Position numbers and translations under genes: made by a program
Shown: positions 24,601 to 37,903 of the stretch, piece after piece
Numbering within the stretch: position 1 is the first letter of the stretch
Layout: each line of letters begins with the position of its first letter
Assembly (NCBI GenBank): GCA_013398955.1
Contig: VWPU01017639.1
Span: forward strand, 186,001-250,000
Reading direction: 5' to 3'
DNA: 64,000 bases
Source: Callaeas wilsoni
Lineage: Eukaryota > Chordata > Aves > Passeriformes > Callaeidae
The notes under the pieces: model-generated
Told to the model about the DNA's origin: nothing
The model's database searches: none
Seen by the model: only the letters and a program-made list of their open reading frames with translations

Positions 24601-26800
24601 ATTTACTTTTAGTCTGGATAGTCACTGTATTGTTTTTTTCTGAAGTGAAAGTGACAGGTAAATAATAGTAAAAGTTGATGGGGAAAAAGATAACAGCCCT
24701 CTTTGTGGTGGTGTTGTGTATTGGCAAGATACAGCCCTTGTTCAGCTGTGGATTGTTCACAGGTAATGCTCTTTTGGGCTGGAGATGGATGTTGAAAGTA
24801 GAAACTTCCTCCTTTGCTTTTGTCATTGTACATTCTCACTTCATTATCCAAGATGTGTGAACTGAGAGTCGGATGCTTGGAGCGCCAAATATTGCTTTGT
24901 GTGTTTCAGCATCTCAGTATAGGTCAAGCACTATATGCACTGTACTAAACTGGGAATTGTGGGGTGGGTGGTTGTTTTGGTCTTGGTAATAGAAAATGCA
25001 AGTCATTTTGGGTGGGGAAGGTAGGTATATTTTTGTGCAGAGCCCAATACTAACAAGTAAATATTTACCTTGGAGCGGTAATGTCATGTTACCATGCTCT
25101 GTCATTGTAGGAATAAGTAAAAGGTAAATGTTTGCTTTTCAGTTACCCTCCCCAGAGCTTTTAATATAATACTGTTTAAAATCCTTATTGGTATCATAAA
25201 AAGGCAGTTTTCTCTTTTTACAGAGAAAAGACCACAAAGACAACAGCAATTCAAGCTTCCCTCAAGGCTCCACCATAGTACCCATCCTGCAAGAACAGCC
25301 TCTAACACTCTCCTTGTTAGTGTTTGTTGTTCTCAGCCCCTCTCCCCCAGCTACTGGCATGGCTGTCAGTGGAAGGAATTTTGGTGGTCGTTTTCCTGAT
25401 AGGGACTTCAATCAAAAGTGTATTTCTGCTTCAAAGGCTTGTCACCCAGCAGTGCCTATTATTGCCTTTTTTTGTTTCTGCTGTTGTCTTGTTGGGGTGT
25501 AATGCAGAATCGTACTGCTTATTTTTGTAGATCCTCACCTGCCTTTGTAGTTATCTGGATTATAACAAATGACCGAACCAAGTTTATCTTTAAGAAAATT
25601 GAACTTGATATCTTTTAGACTTGCTCTACATACAAAAATGAGATGAATTTAGGGTGTGCCAGTCACAATTAGAGAAGATACTCCGGCTATATTACCTTAT
25701 TAGACACACTTCTTTCCTACTCATAGAAGACAGCGAATGGTCAGTCATCTTTGCAGCTCTTGCAAGCGATTTGCCCTGTCTTTTGACAGAAGTGGAATTT
25801 TATTTTAGGTGACTTAATCGTGGAGTCTTGGTAGAAGTGAGAATAACGATAGAATCTGGTCTGTGACCTTGTCAGTGCCGATAACCCAGGCTACACATTC
25901 AGATTTCAAACAAATGAAAGTTTCTGTCAGTAATCCTGAGGGTGATTTCCACAACTTCCTTGACAGGAGTATTGAGACAAGGAAGCTTCTAAAAACTTCC
26001 TTAGAACCATACTGAAAGATAAAGCTATCTGCAGGGAAACAGGTTATAATGAGGGTGAATCCCAGCATGGTAAGGGCAGCAGATAGTGATCTACAAAAAT
26101 ATCAATAACAGTATTGCCAAAAGCAATGAGTGGAGGATGTCACTGTGTTTTGGCACAAGATATGGTAACTGGAGGTAAACCAGGAGTAGATTTTGTGTGC
26201 GGAGCTAGTCAGGAGTTGTTATATTTGTGTACAATCTTTATTTGCTAAGCCTTATGGTCAACTTCATTACTCTTCATTTTATTCATTATTATGTCACTGA
26301 GCAGTAACTTGTTAAAAGATTAAAAGTTCCAATTGGTTGCTCATGCCTAAGGTATGTAAATGCTTTGCAGCTCCGACAGTAATTTACTGACATTCTGGCA
26401 ATTTGCACTTAAATAGTTTATGCACCCTCATATACTTGCACACAAGCACAGTGCAAGTCCATAAATTAGCTGAGTATAAAGGACCTGATCCTACAGTCCT
26501 GATGCACACTAATATCTCTCTTGTTTCTTTGGACTTGACCAGTTTAAAATGTCTGTAAGAGAGGTCCTCAGAGAAGAGCAGTGGCTTTTTCACAGCTAAA
26601 ACCAAAAAAAGCTCCTGTAAAATTCAAGGTGCAACAGTTAGTACGGAGTTTCTTTTGATGCAGATGTCATCAAAAAATTTCATAGAATCAGCTTGTCAAA
26701 TAGGTCACCTGTGTTTGTACATGTGCACAAATACACATATGTGCACACAATCCTAAGCGTAGATCATAGATGACCTTGTGTGTCTCCATATACACATATT

Positions 26801-26846
26801 TTCAGGCATATAATTTTAAATCAAGATATTCAGGCATATAATTTTA
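26801..26846 (+). repeat. 18-bp direct repeat, 28-bp spacing
   Basis: ttcaggcatataatttta occurs at 26801-26818 and again at 26829-26846, separated by 10 bp. It is a local duplication with a partly lost spacer. Confidence 0.85.
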
Positions 26847-29529
26847 CCCTCCTCATGCTCAACATGTTCTCCTAATTTGCATCTGGCTTTACAAATACGG
26901 CTTGTGAGTAGTGATAATTCTTCTGTTACAAAATTGGTTTTTGACACCATACTTCTGTGTCCTCAAATCTAGTACAAATGCTCACATTTTGAATCTTTAT
27001 AGGCAGCAGTTTCATGAGCACAAATTTATTAAACTGGGCCTTGAAGTCTAGAATAAGGTGTCAAACAGAGTAATTATTCTCTCCTTAGAGAACAGATTAT
27101 TTCCTCAACGAGACCGGCAAAATCATGCAGTACAACATGAACTTGGACAGTGCAAGGCTAGTATGACACTGCAGCCTTTTCTTACTAAGATAAATTACAG
27201 ATTTGGCCATAAAAGCAGATTGTTCAAAATTGATGAAGTGCTTTTATACAGTTTACTGTCCTTTATATGAGCCCCAGGCGTTCTTCTCTTTGGAATTAAA
27301 AAAAAAAAAACCAAAACACTTTGTCATTTAAAACTAGACAGAGATCAGATCTCTTAAGAGATTTTGGAGATTACTATAACAACGATGTGTCTTTTAAAAA
27401 AATGAAAATTATTTTTATTGAAAACTATTTTGTTTCATGACTTCACAGTATTGGAAGTAGAAAGTGAAATATATTTGTATATTTTGCTTACTGTATAATC
27501 ATGCATGGTTCGGTTTCTTTACAAATATGGGATGAAGTCCTGTCATATCCATCCTGTAATGGAAGAAATAGGATGTAAAATTGAGTAAAGAAAAGTGAAT
27601 TACACAGATTTTTTGTCAAGCTGCAGACAACAGAAAATTTTTAATGACTTGGGAATTCTTTAATTTATTAAAAATTTTTAATTGTTATTACTTAATACTT
27701 ACTAATACTTACACTAAATACCCAATTGAAAAATATTTTACCACCCTTTATTAGCACAAAATTTCTTATATGCAGTAGAAGCAATCTGCTTATAACCATG
27801 TTAGCCTACTGATGTGTGATAGTTCAGCTTTAGAGGGATGAGTAATACCTCTGTATTTTATCACCCATTATTTTCCCCAAATTTATCAGCCATTCTGATA
27901 AAAATTATCCTCTCCAATACTACTTTACACAAAGGTGGCATTCTCTCTAGAGGCACTTCTGAGGAGTGAAGCTGTGTTGTTTAAGGTTGCGTCAGAGTGA
28001 GAACAAGGTGCTTCATTTTGTAACTTCTGCCATTGTTTTATGTTTCTCGAGTGTCTCTTCAATATAAGCATTTCAATGAGCAAATTACTCCTCTGCGGGC
28101 CAGAGCCACAGTCAGCTTCTCTTGTGTGTTCCTCCGAGTGTGATACTTTTTGATCTGTTGTATTTGCCAGAGTTAGGTTAACTTTTTCCTACAATATCCA
28201 ACTGATAAAGCTAAAAAATAGGCAGTTTTTATTTACCAGGTGAATGCAGCAATTTGTGATTTTTAAATGAGGAATTTGAATTTGGAATGAGGAAGTTGTT
28301 TGCTTTTTTTTCTTTTGCCTTTTTTTTCCTCTTAAGTGTCTTAGTAGTTCAGATGGTGTCTTTTTCCCTCTGATCTGCGTAGTATTAGTTAGGAAAAGAA
28401 GATGTAAGCTGCAAGACCTAAAGCAGTGGCAAGGAGTGACAACATTATAACATCTTTTTTTAAAAAAATTGTCAAAGTTTCTCCTTTTGGCCTATAGAGG
28501 CAGAAAAGATGGTTAGTCTCCCCAGAACATAAATCCTTTCTGTCTGATAAACTCAGAGACCATTCCACATAAACTAATAGTGACTGTCAGGGGATAAGCC
28601 ATTCCAGGTTAGATGAGAACCAAGCACTTTTTTTTAACTGGCGTATAAAATAACTATTGAAATCCTGAAGTCAGTTGTGAAAATGCCAGGGATTTTTTGG
28701 AACCAGCATAAAGCCCTCAGGGATTTGTGGCAAGAAATGATTCTGCACTGGTCAGTGAAATACCCGAAAAAGTCTTGACAGTCTTCTGCATGTGGATTTT
28801 CCATTTGTCTGTAAGCAGAATTTTTCAGAAAAACTAAAGCTAGAAAGATCTCTGCCATTTCTTACCATGCAAAATAACATAAAGGAATGTGGAACTATCC
28901 GAGATTCCTGAGAACTGAGGGTCCAACCAAGCTGTTACTTGTGATTTGAAGTTAGTAATCAGGTAGATTTCTCAGATGGTCTCTTGTATTCTAGTTCTGT
29001 TTTCCTGCATTTAATTCATTATGCCTAAGAACTGGAGGGCAGAATTTCTCTTATTTTTGGGTGCTGATACAATCATTCAGCTGCAATTACAGGCAGTGGG
29101 ATTTGGGAAAAGAGGAAGCATTTTTTCACTTTTTTTAAACCTTTTAGAAACGCACTACTCTTTGTTTTAAAAGGAGCTGTAAAAAACCACTGAAATGCAG
29201 TCAGACAAATAGGTGGTACTTCCATATTACCACTTTCAGTTGTTAGTAGCTGCAAAAATGCCTGTATTTCTGTCCTCTCCATCTCTTCTTCTTTCCCTGC
29301 CGTATCTTCCCATCTTACACACACTCGTATCCACACTCTTTCTTCCTTGAACAGAAATGTACTGGCTTTTAGTTTTCCAACTTTAAATTGATTAGACCAC
29401 ATTAATTTTTAAATAAGTGTCACATATCCTTAACCAAGCACTAAAAGGTTGAGAAGGCTTCACGGTGTAAAGCCTGATCCAAAACTCAGTGAGAAGAATT
29501 TTAAAAATGCGGGCTGCCCTTCATTAGCC

Positions 29530-29880
29530 CTCATGATATCTCCTGACAGGCGGTGTGTGCGTGCGCTGCCATGCCAGGCCAGGGCAGGACCAGCTGCCAT
29601 GCACCATTTACCCTCTGTCAGCAGCTTCACTCGCGGCCCGGGCAATACTGCACACACGAGTCTGTCATGCGTCAGCATCAATTAGGCTCAGTTTGCTGCG
29701 CTTGGGAAAAGCAACAGCCCTGCTATTAACCATTTTATTTCTCCCCGCCTCCCCCAGTCATCATTTGGCTCCCCAAGCGAACCCTTGGGTTTGGCAGAAG
29801 CGTGGTCGTGGCTGTTCTTGCAAACAGCAGGTTTGTTTTAAAGTAGCGCACCGATTCAGGTGAGTTGGCTTCGCTGCGAG
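29530..29880. other. CpG-rich patch, candidate regulatory element or unannotated promoter/exon
   Basis: This is the densest CpG cluster I see in the window. It includes ggcggtgtgtgcgtgcgctg near 29549, ctcgcggcccggg near 29630, and further CpGs at about 29656, 29670, 29699, 29778, 29802, 29808, 29849 and 29871. The surroundings are CpG-poor. It also carries AP-1/CRE-like tgcgtca and a homeodomain word. Overlapping frames of 73-102 codons exist on both strands, as expected from raised GC, and none shows a motif. It could be a small CpG island, a conserved enhancer or an alternative first exon. Confidence 0.35.
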
Positions 29881-31414
29881 GAGTTTGATTTATTGGTACT
29901 GTTATTTAAACAAGAAAGTTAGATACAGCCTGTGCACTTCCAACTCAGTCAGATTTTCCCTTTCACTTGCTGTGAAGCAGTGTTCATGTCTGTCTGTCTG
30001 TACATGTATATACCTGTGCACATGCACACACAGATTGTAAGCTTTAAAGTTATCACAAGGCCAAGGTGCTAAAATATTTCATTAAAACTGTATCTTGGTG
30101 TATTATATACTCAACATGTTTCCAGTTTTCCAGTTTTCGATATACCCTTGCATTGTTGTTTTTTCTGGGTATTGTTGTTTAAATTGATTGTTGCTAAAAT
30201 TTCCCCGACTTTGTGAGAAACCAACATGTGTGGTCATGCCTAAATTTGAGTCACTATTTTGTGGCTTTTCACTGCTGTTATGAAGGGAGTGGGGAGCAAG
30301 AAGACCACCCATGGTGTGTCCTCATCAAGCAGCGCAGTGAGCAAATGGGTTCAGTGATGTGCAATGAGTGCTGAGAGAACAACCTCTTCTGGCAGAGTTT
30401 TCAAGCACTTCCCTCTTTCCCCCCCTCCCCAAAATACAGCTTCTTCCTCTGTGTAAGTACAGAACACCCATGACTATTTATATAATAAAAGAGCTACTGT
30501 GTACTTTAGTGGATAGTTAAAGACATTTTCACAGGTCTGTATCCACATGGGATTTATGGAGACTTATAGGCCTGGTCAGTTTGTAAAATCATGATAGCCC
30601 AAGAGGCTGTTGTCAGATGTTGGTAACAAGACAGTGTTTGAAAGGAATCAAAACAATATAAATCCTGTGAGATCTGTGGCAGCAGGATGGGTTCTAATGG
30701 AGAGGAAGACAGGGTCGACCACCACACAAGAGAACAAGGAGAAGAAAGTGTTTTTTCTCTTTCAAGCTTGCAGCACCAGCAGGGGTAAGCAGGTTTCTAA
30801 AAAGAATCTCATCAGCGGATCAATCCAGTGTAACAGATGGAGTGCACAGATATTGTCTATCAGATTTCCATCGCATGTGGCAAACAAATACATTGTTGCA
30901 ACTGTTAGCAGCAAAACTTTCCCTTTTTTTAACATCATAATTACCAAGAGTTGAAAAGAGCTGTGGGTTAATGATTTCCTAACAATAACTATGAGGGGCT
31001 TGGGGGATAGTAACTTCCCCAAGGAATACATTAGCAGGAGATATAAAGTCTCTGAGCATCTTGAATGCTGGGGTTTGGATCTGCACAAATAACTGTCTAT
31101 AGCAGTGCATTTTGAAGAGTGAAAATTTTCTGTGAGAGGGGGACTGGACTGGATCTTCATCTGCTGTAATTGGCAGGTTTGCATTGAAGACAGTGGGGAC
31201 AAACCAGTCCTTACCAGCTAAAAGTTTTGAGCTTTGTGGCCTTTGTCAAACCATTTTTCAAACCATTTGGGATGTCTGAGAATGGTTCAGTGTATGCACA
31301 GTTACAGGCAAGGTGTGAGGCTATGAATTAATTTCCCAGTGTTATTAATATTGCTGGTTTTATTTAAAGTTAATTTTGTTAAGTGTTGATGTAAAAATCA
31401 AAGTCTGAGTGCAA
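29881..31414. other. No gene seen
   Basis: Unique AT-rich DNA. A minus-strand frame of 146 codons (30762-31202) overlaps a plus-strand frame of 114 codons. Neither has a recognisable motif. Confidence 0.45.
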
Positions 31415-31490
31415 ATATTATAGAATTGTAGAATGGTTTAAGTTTGAAGGGACTCTTAAAGATCATGAAGTCCAACCCCCAAATATGTCA
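31415..31490 (-). mobile_element. CR1 LINE, 3'-end fragment
   Basis: Read on the plus strand, this matches the reverse complement of the avian CR1 3' end: a decayed (ATTCTRTG)-type tail (tatagaattgtagaatgg), then a tttgaagggact block, aaagatcatgaagtccaac and cccc. The element is therefore on the minus strand, with its 3' end at about 31415. It is severely 5'-truncated, as most avian CR1 copies are, and retains no coding part. The upstream limit near 31490 is approximate. Confidence 0.8.
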
Positions 31491-32049
31491 TGGAGTCTCA
31501 GCATCTTCTGCACTGATTCATGAATCCTTGAACAGAGAGAATGAAAGTGAAGTAATGAATGTACGGCATTCTTGGTGTTGGTGCACGTGCAATAGGTTTA
31601 GAAATATAGGTATCAGGGATTAAGTGTTTAAGCTTTTAACATGAACATGTCACAGTTAATTTTTGTAAATAACAGTTGTTGGGCCTAGTAAATAGTTAAA
31701 AACTAAGAGGCCATGGTTTAGTTACCATTTAGTCACAGCAAATATGGACAGATAATTTGAAAAGTTTCTCTAGGCTCAAACAAACCACATGAGTAACAGA
31801 GTGGGCTAGTGCTGTGAACTACCTGGGAAAGGAATGGGCAGATTTGATGGCACAACTCAGTTGCCCAGAGATACAGAACTGTGGCCAGTTGAGATGACAC
31901 AGGGCATCTCCCATCTTTTTGCCAATCCAAAGGAGCACAGGTCTTCAATAGGTCCTTTATCTGTAAGACCGAACCCATTGAGGATGTCTTGAATAATATG
32001 ACTGTAGGGAGCAGAGAAAAAGAATCAAGCCCTGGACCTTGACAAAATT
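31491..32049. other. No gene seen
   Basis: Unique DNA between a CR1 tail and a MIR remnant. Nothing recognised. Confidence 0.5.
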
Positions 32050-32200
32050 ATTTCAGTTCTAGATCTACTATGAAGCTTCTCACTATTGTGCATAAACCTT
32101 CCCAGTCTTTCTGTGCCTATGTTTCCCAACTTGCCAAGGAAGCTGTTTAAGGCAGGGACTAACTTTCTATCTCTTGTATAAAATATGATTAACCTAGTTA
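32050..32200 (+). repeat. MIR-type SINE remnant
   Basis: A diverged match to the core and 3' part of an amniote MIR. A ttcagttctagatctactatg block corresponds to the tctattccctgctctgcca region. Then come cagtctttctgtgcctatgtttccc and the tail phrase ttaaggcagggact. The middle of the tail seems deleted. There are no intact A/B boxes. Confidence 0.6.
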
Positions 32201-35070
32201 GACGGAATGACTACAATTACACATCATTGAGGCCGTCTGAGAGTGATTCTGCTCCAAAGAAACAAAGTGTCCAACTGAAGAATAATCACATCTACCTTGA
32301 CATTAAGTATCATCGAGTTTCTGGCTAATATTGTTATTCACAATGTTTCTGATCTGGGAGGTTTAGCCGCAGGAAAAAAGGATTTTGAAGAAGTAAAGTG
32401 AAAAGTGCAAATGTTTGCACAGCGTCTAAAACAACAGAAGAAATGCAATTTTCAGCATGTATTACATTATTCATTATTTTTAACTCATGCTCTAAGCTTG
32501 CTGTATTTCATCAGTACTTGAGCCACCTCAAATTAACATTGCATTCAGAATTGGCTCATATGGAAAGCCCCCACACTGAAGCATTTTTTCATTTTAGCCT
32601 CCTCTTTGTTCCAAGAATTCTAAAACAAAATCCAAAATAGCATTTACACCCTTGCTTCCTCCTAAATACTTCATGTCCTTCTGGGCCTACTTTCTTTGCA
32701 CACTAACCCTGTAATTCTAGCTCTGCAGGAGCCCTGGTGCCTTTATAGTATCATAACCAGCCTTTACATGTCTGTCTAGCTACTGAATAACCTTGCTTCT
32801 GGGAAGAAATAACCACACACCCAGCCATGGCACTCTTTATATGCCTATTAATTGAACCCTGCCTTCCTTTTGTCTCCCAAAAGAATGAAAGTTAATAGTC
32901 ACGCCCTGAACACCTCTTGCCCCAAGAAAAACATTTATGATTTGCCCAATTTTCTCACAAGACCCAAAGACCCCTTAGCCATAATCTTCAAAGTATGAAA
33001 GGGATGTGGAAATAGGTAGGTATTCACCTAATACTCAGCTGAACTTGTCACAGCCCTCAAAGTAGGAATGTGAGGTGTGCAGAGAGCAACTTGCACCCAA
33101 AAGTACAGTTCTCTAATCACAGAAGTACATAAACATCTCTGGGGATGTATTATGGGGTATTTGCCTTGCCTTTGAGTGCTGTGGATCCAGGTGCTGACAC
33201 ACCCACTAACCTGCAAAGTGTGATGGTGTCAGGACACTTGTGGTTTGTGTAAATACTAACAGAGAACCCTGCTGAAGGCACAGGCAAACCTGCAATGCAT
33301 GTATGAGAGGGTCCTTCTGGAATTAAGCGTTCTTGAATAGAAGTTGTGCTTTTTCAGAAACTGCCTCTGTGGAGACATGAGAATTAGTGAGGAGTGACTC
33401 CGGTGAGAATTATGGTCCATCCACCTGACAGAGCAAAAACTCCTTGCTAGAGGCAACATGTTTGGAGGGCTTAAGTGAGCTTGATAAACTGGGCAACTAC
33501 ATGGCAACGTCATGAGGGACATAAATAAAAGAGTTTAAGGAAAACCGTGATAACAGGAATCATAAATTAACGGTCAGGTGTTGGCAGAATTTCACTAAAG
33601 GAAGTAAGTGAACCGTGTGTGGTATTTGTGGATTACATGTATATATGTAAATATGCATTATGTTGTGAATGAAAGGACAGCAAGTAGGCTTAGCAAGAAG
33701 GGGTTGTTTTTACCAATTTGCATTGGTTTTGGACCTACTCATGTAAATATTTCTTCTCGAAAAAACGAGGATACAAATTTAGCAAATAGACTTCTTTCTA
33801 GAGAAGCCGATGTGATTATGGAAGTGAATTTGACTGAAGGTAACAGAAAAAGCATTAGCACTTTCAGGTAGGCTATGCTGTTTCTGAAGTAAATTTTGAT
33901 ATGTCATAGCCAGACATCTACCTCCTACATCTGCTTGCCTCAAATCAGATATTTCGTTACCTAGTAATAGTGCATCCAATTATTCTCAAGGAAGAAAACC
34001 CTACCATTTATGAAACAAAAGGTTATTTTGAGACTTAGTAAAGATTTGGCTTAATGAATAACCAAGGTACCATTATGTATGTACTTTATTCTGAAATACC
34101 ATTGAAATAGTAATATTAAGCTCCCTTTGTTCTCATAATCCTTGGTTTGAAATACAAATGGAATTTAAGATGTTAGGTCGGTGGGTTTATTCTAGAAAAT
34201 AAAGCTTAAAGGAAGTTATTCAGCAGTGCTCTAGTAGTACATTCCTGTTATAGATAAAAAACATGTGTACCTTTCCAAACCCATTTTGGGTCTGAAGCAA
34301 AGCGTGGTTGAGCTGGAATTTAAGAGTGAGGCTATATTAGGAAGCAAATGCCCCCAGTGGAATAGCTTTTTAACAATTTCCATCTTTGCAAACCTTAACC
34401 AGTTTACTTCCAGTTCAATTGTGTAAAGTAGGAAACTCATAGTTTTGCAAACAGTCCAAGTGAGATTGAGAAAGCCTAAGAAAATTATTAAAGAGCTCTA
34501 GTTGGCCTTGGAGTTCTGTAGCTTATGGTCTGCCGTAGTTAAAACTGGAATTTCATGTTTATAGCCTGCAAGTTATAAAGTTAAAAGTGAAAAAGTACAC
34601 AGTAGTAAGGCCAGGTCTGTACAAGCATCTTTACTTGTGTAATAACTGTAAATAGTAGGTTGTATTTGTGTGATGGGAATAGAAATCCCATGATAAATGA
34701 AGCTGCAAATAGCCTGAAATCTCACTGGAAGTGGTTAGCTGGAAAATTAATAACAATTAGAATTTGACAAAGCACAAGTGGCAAACGAGTTGCATTCCTT
34801 CTTCCTGAAGGAAGTTGTAGAGGAAATATGAACACCTGATGTAGAAATGTGTGCCAGGTCATTGAGTTCAAGAGAAGGATCAGGAGACCAGAACGCTGAA
34901 AAATTTGGCTGGAATGCTTCAATATGTATATTTCAGTGACCTCCAAATAGCTTAAACCCGTGTTCAGAAGTGAAACAACATGTAAATGAAACAGAGGGGC
35001 ATTACTATGAAACAAGAAGAATAGAAGGAAAAGTGGACACAATTTATCTCTAGTGTAGAACAACTTGTAA
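32201..35070. other. No gene seen
   Basis: Unique AT-rich DNA with short frames only. The part near 34780-35040 is purine-rich but shows no recognised family. Confidence 0.45.
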
Positions 35071-35225
35071 AAGGGAGCATGGTCTAGTGCAGGCTACGGA
35101 GACAGGAGGATCATGCGCTCCAATCTGTTCCAAGCCACCGGCGCTGTCTGACCCAGGCAGGTCACTTGACTTCTTTGTGCCTCTGTCAATCCAGCTGGAA
35201 AATTGGGTTACAAAAGCAAGACCTC
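35071..35225 (+). repeat. MIR-type SINE, including tRNA-related head
   Basis: This is the best-preserved MIR in the window. It has the tRNA-like start (gggagcatggtctagtgc), a ctccaatctgttcc block standing for the B-box region, and the core phrase aggtcacttgacttctttg. The cctctgtcaatccagctgg/aaattggg block corresponds to the conserved cctcagtttccccatctgtaaaatgggg segment. No flanking target duplication is seen. The element is old and inactive. Confidence 0.75.
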
Positions 35226-36129
35226 GCTGAAAAACAGATGCTCCATCAGAGTTGAGCTGTCCTGGGTAAACAAATTACAAAACATTGATAGATACCACAG
35301 GAAAACTTAGATGGGTCTATGGTGTCAGTAGGGAAGAAGGAGCGATGTGGGAAAGATCCAGCTGGCAGTGCTGGGTTCTTGAAAAAAGCGATTTGTCTCC
35401 GAGTTCACAGGTGAAATAAGGAGCTCACAGGATGGTCGCAAAACTGGTTTGTGTTGGAAATCAGAAACTGAGAAAGACAAGGGTGCTTGGAGTCAATGCT
35501 ATATAAAATCTAGTTTCAAATTGTCCAATGTGTGGGAAAAAAAGTGGTCATTTATTCCTTATGGTGAAAGTTTAAGTGCTAAAAGGCTCTCTGGGAGATG
35601 AGTGTCCTGTAATTCATGGCCAGATATCTGGATGGGAACAGCGACCGCATGTAATTCACTGGTCTTGCATTAGAGGAGTATTTCAAAGCTTTGAGGGGAC
35701 CTCATTTGAAATTATACAGCCTTTAATTTATTTTCTTTTTTTTTAAATTTCTCATGAATTTATATCTCAGTCTTGGATCTCAAGTCCTTCAGAAACATGT
35801 TTTATAGAAGCCAACTGCATAGGCTTTGAAATTAAACTAAATCCATGGACTCAAGTTTTGTTGGAGATAGAGCACTGTGTTTGGAAAAAAAGATAACAGA
35901 GCATAAAATCCAGATCCCTGGATTGCAGGAGTATGACACGGTGGCATTTTAAAAATCCTTGGCAGTGTGCTGTACAAGAGGAATGTATTAATTTTACTTT
36001 TTAAAATTGTATAAATTTACTTTTTCAATATGTCAAAAAATCTAAAGTACATAAATTTGATATGAACAATGATGTTGATTTTGATATTTTTAAGGAAAGA
36101 AATCTCTGGGCGTAGTATAACAAACAGGC
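35226..36129. other. No gene seen
   Basis: Unique AT-rich DNA with a poly-T/A tract near 35735-35750. Nothing recognised. Confidence 0.5.
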
Positions 36130-36310
36130 CCCTAGAAGTAGGATTCAGCAAACTGAAGTTAATTTCTTGGCTCTGCTAAGAGTAATTAAGTGCTTTGGCA
36201 TGCCATTTTGTTTCCTTTTACCTCCATTCCTCTATCTAGAAATTGGAAATAAGGATTCTCACCTCTTTGTACAGAGCTACTGATGAACACCAGGTTAGAA
36301 TTAGAGTGAA
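36130..36310 (+). repeat. MIR-type SINE remnant (core and tail)
   Basis: It matches the MIR order: ttggctctgct, then aattaagtgctttggca, ccattcctctatctagaaattgg, and the tail phrase cctctttgtacagagctactgatgaa. That tail is characteristic of the reptile/bird form. The head is missing or unrecognisable. Confidence 0.62.
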
Positions 36311-37304
36311 AGTAAAGCTTGTGTTGTTCACGTTTGATTGCAATGAACTAGGAAGCAGCCTCGTGTTACCAACTTCATTTTGTTATTTGTATTTTTGTGC
36401 CACTGACTGATGTGCACATGGCAGAAGGAAAAGAGCAGCTACATGTATGCTCCTCAACTGGAGGAGGAAGGATGTTGACTACAACACCAGCTCTCTTGAC
36501 TTTTTCTGGCAAAGCTACACGTTAAGTGCAGTTCTGACAGTCTTGAGACACTCATTCAGCATGAGTTTTACCACATTTAAAGACTTAAATAAACACCCAA
36601 GACCTGCTGTTCCGTAGTAGCTTGGGATGTAATGAAAATAGTTGTTCTTTGGCCTTTCTGATACTTGGGATGAGACAAGGTTGGCTTGAAGACTCCAAGA
36701 TGCTTAGAGAGGTCTTGAGCAGGGTGAAATACAGTGTGCATCCTAATCTGTGAGCCTTAGTGTGGCAGATCATTTTGGAAGGAGAAATATTGAAAAATCA
36801 CACTAGTATTTAATTGGAAAAATATTTCCAATAACCTAAAGTGTGGTTTTTTAGGAGATCTCCAGCAAGTCATTAGTTTCCTGTCCTCATACTTAGTCTT
36901 GGCAAGGAAACATTTTTGTTGGGAGATGTGTTATTATGGCAGCAATGGAATTGCTATGAGAACCATCCAAGAACAATCTCAAAAGCTGTACAGAAAAATG
37001 CTAACTTCTCTGGACACAATAAGACTGGTGTTTTCTAATTCTGCAATGATGTTGAGACTTACCTGTCTTGTGGGCTGCTGTGTCATGGGGTGAACCCCTT
37101 TGTTCTGGTCACGCAAGGAAGTGTTTGTGTTTCCTGAGGACACACTGTACTGTCAGACAGGCCATGGGAGCACAAAAGGAGTGAAAAGTCAGAGGCAATA
37201 AATATATTGAGTTCTTAGATTTTGATATATTTATATGATTTTTTTCCTACCTTCAATATTAAGTCTGTTCTTACATACTCTGTGAATACACCAGCTTCTT
37301 AATT
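36311..37304. other. No gene seen
   Basis: Unique DNA flanking the retroviral LTR. Nothing recognised. Confidence 0.5.
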
Positions 37305-37895
37305 TGTTGTATGTTGTTTTATCTGGGATAAAGTTTATTTTCTTTATGCTGGTATGGGAGTGTGTTTTGGATTTGTGCTGGAAACAGTCTTGATAATAAG
37401 GAGATGTTTTCATTATTGTTGAGCAGAGTTTACCTAGTATAAGGTCTTTTCTGCTCCTCACCTCACCTTACATCACCATTGAGCAGGCTGGAGGGGCACA
37501 AAAACTTGGGGACACAGCCAGGACAGCTGACCCCAGCTGACCACAGGAATATTCCGTGTCTTATGTTATCATGCTCTGCACATGAAGCTGGGGGAGGAGA
37601 AGGAAGGGGAGACATTTAGAGCGGTGTTTGTCTTCCCAAGTGGCCATTACACACAATAGAGCCCTGCTCTCCTGGAGATGCCTGAACACCTACCTGCCCA
37701 TGGGAAGCAGTGAATCAATGCCTTGTTTTGCTTTGCTTGTGTGAGTGGCTTTTGCTTTCCCTATTAAACTGTGTTTATTACAGTCCCTGAGTTTTCTCAT
37801 GTGTCCTCTTCTGATTGTCCCCCACATCCCATCAGGAGGGAAGTGAGCGAGTGGCTGCATGGGGCCGAGTTGCCAGTTAGGGTTAAACCACGGCA
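37305..37895 (+). mobile_element. Endogenous retrovirus 5' LTR
   Basis: A full-length-looking LTR of about 590 bp of the type widespread in Neoaves. It starts tgttgtatg... (a start at 37308 is also possible) and ends ...taaaccacggca at 37895, preserving TG...CA ends. U3 includes the characteristic gtgttttggatttgtgctgg segment. The usual TATA-like catataaag is degraded to cacatgaagctggggg (about 37579). A polyadenylation signal attaaa lies at 37763-37768, followed by the R/U5 part with the typical gggttaaaccac end. It is followed directly by a primer-binding site, which marks it as a 5' LTR rather than a solo LTR. Base changes and indels show it is old. Class (ERVL-like or ERVK-like) is not decided here. 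Confidence 0.88.
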
Positions 37896-37903
37896 GTCCT
37901 CTT

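Larger units (their letters stand above)
22216..29529. other. Long gene-free AT-rich stretch
   Basis: No gene or recognised transposon. Minor items are an exact 14-bp tandem duplication at 24573-24600 and an 18-bp direct repeat at 26801-26818 and 26829-26846. There is also a CA/TG-rich partly palindromic patch near 26700-26760 and poly-T/poly-A tracts near 27297-27310, 28305-28330 and 28455-28468. Frames are short and unremarkable, including a 128-codon minus-strand one at 23226-23612. Confidence 0.45.

Noticed and set aside
30762..31202. 146-codon minus-strand frame
   Set aside because: Overlaps a 114-codon plus frame. No motif and no splice or promoter context.
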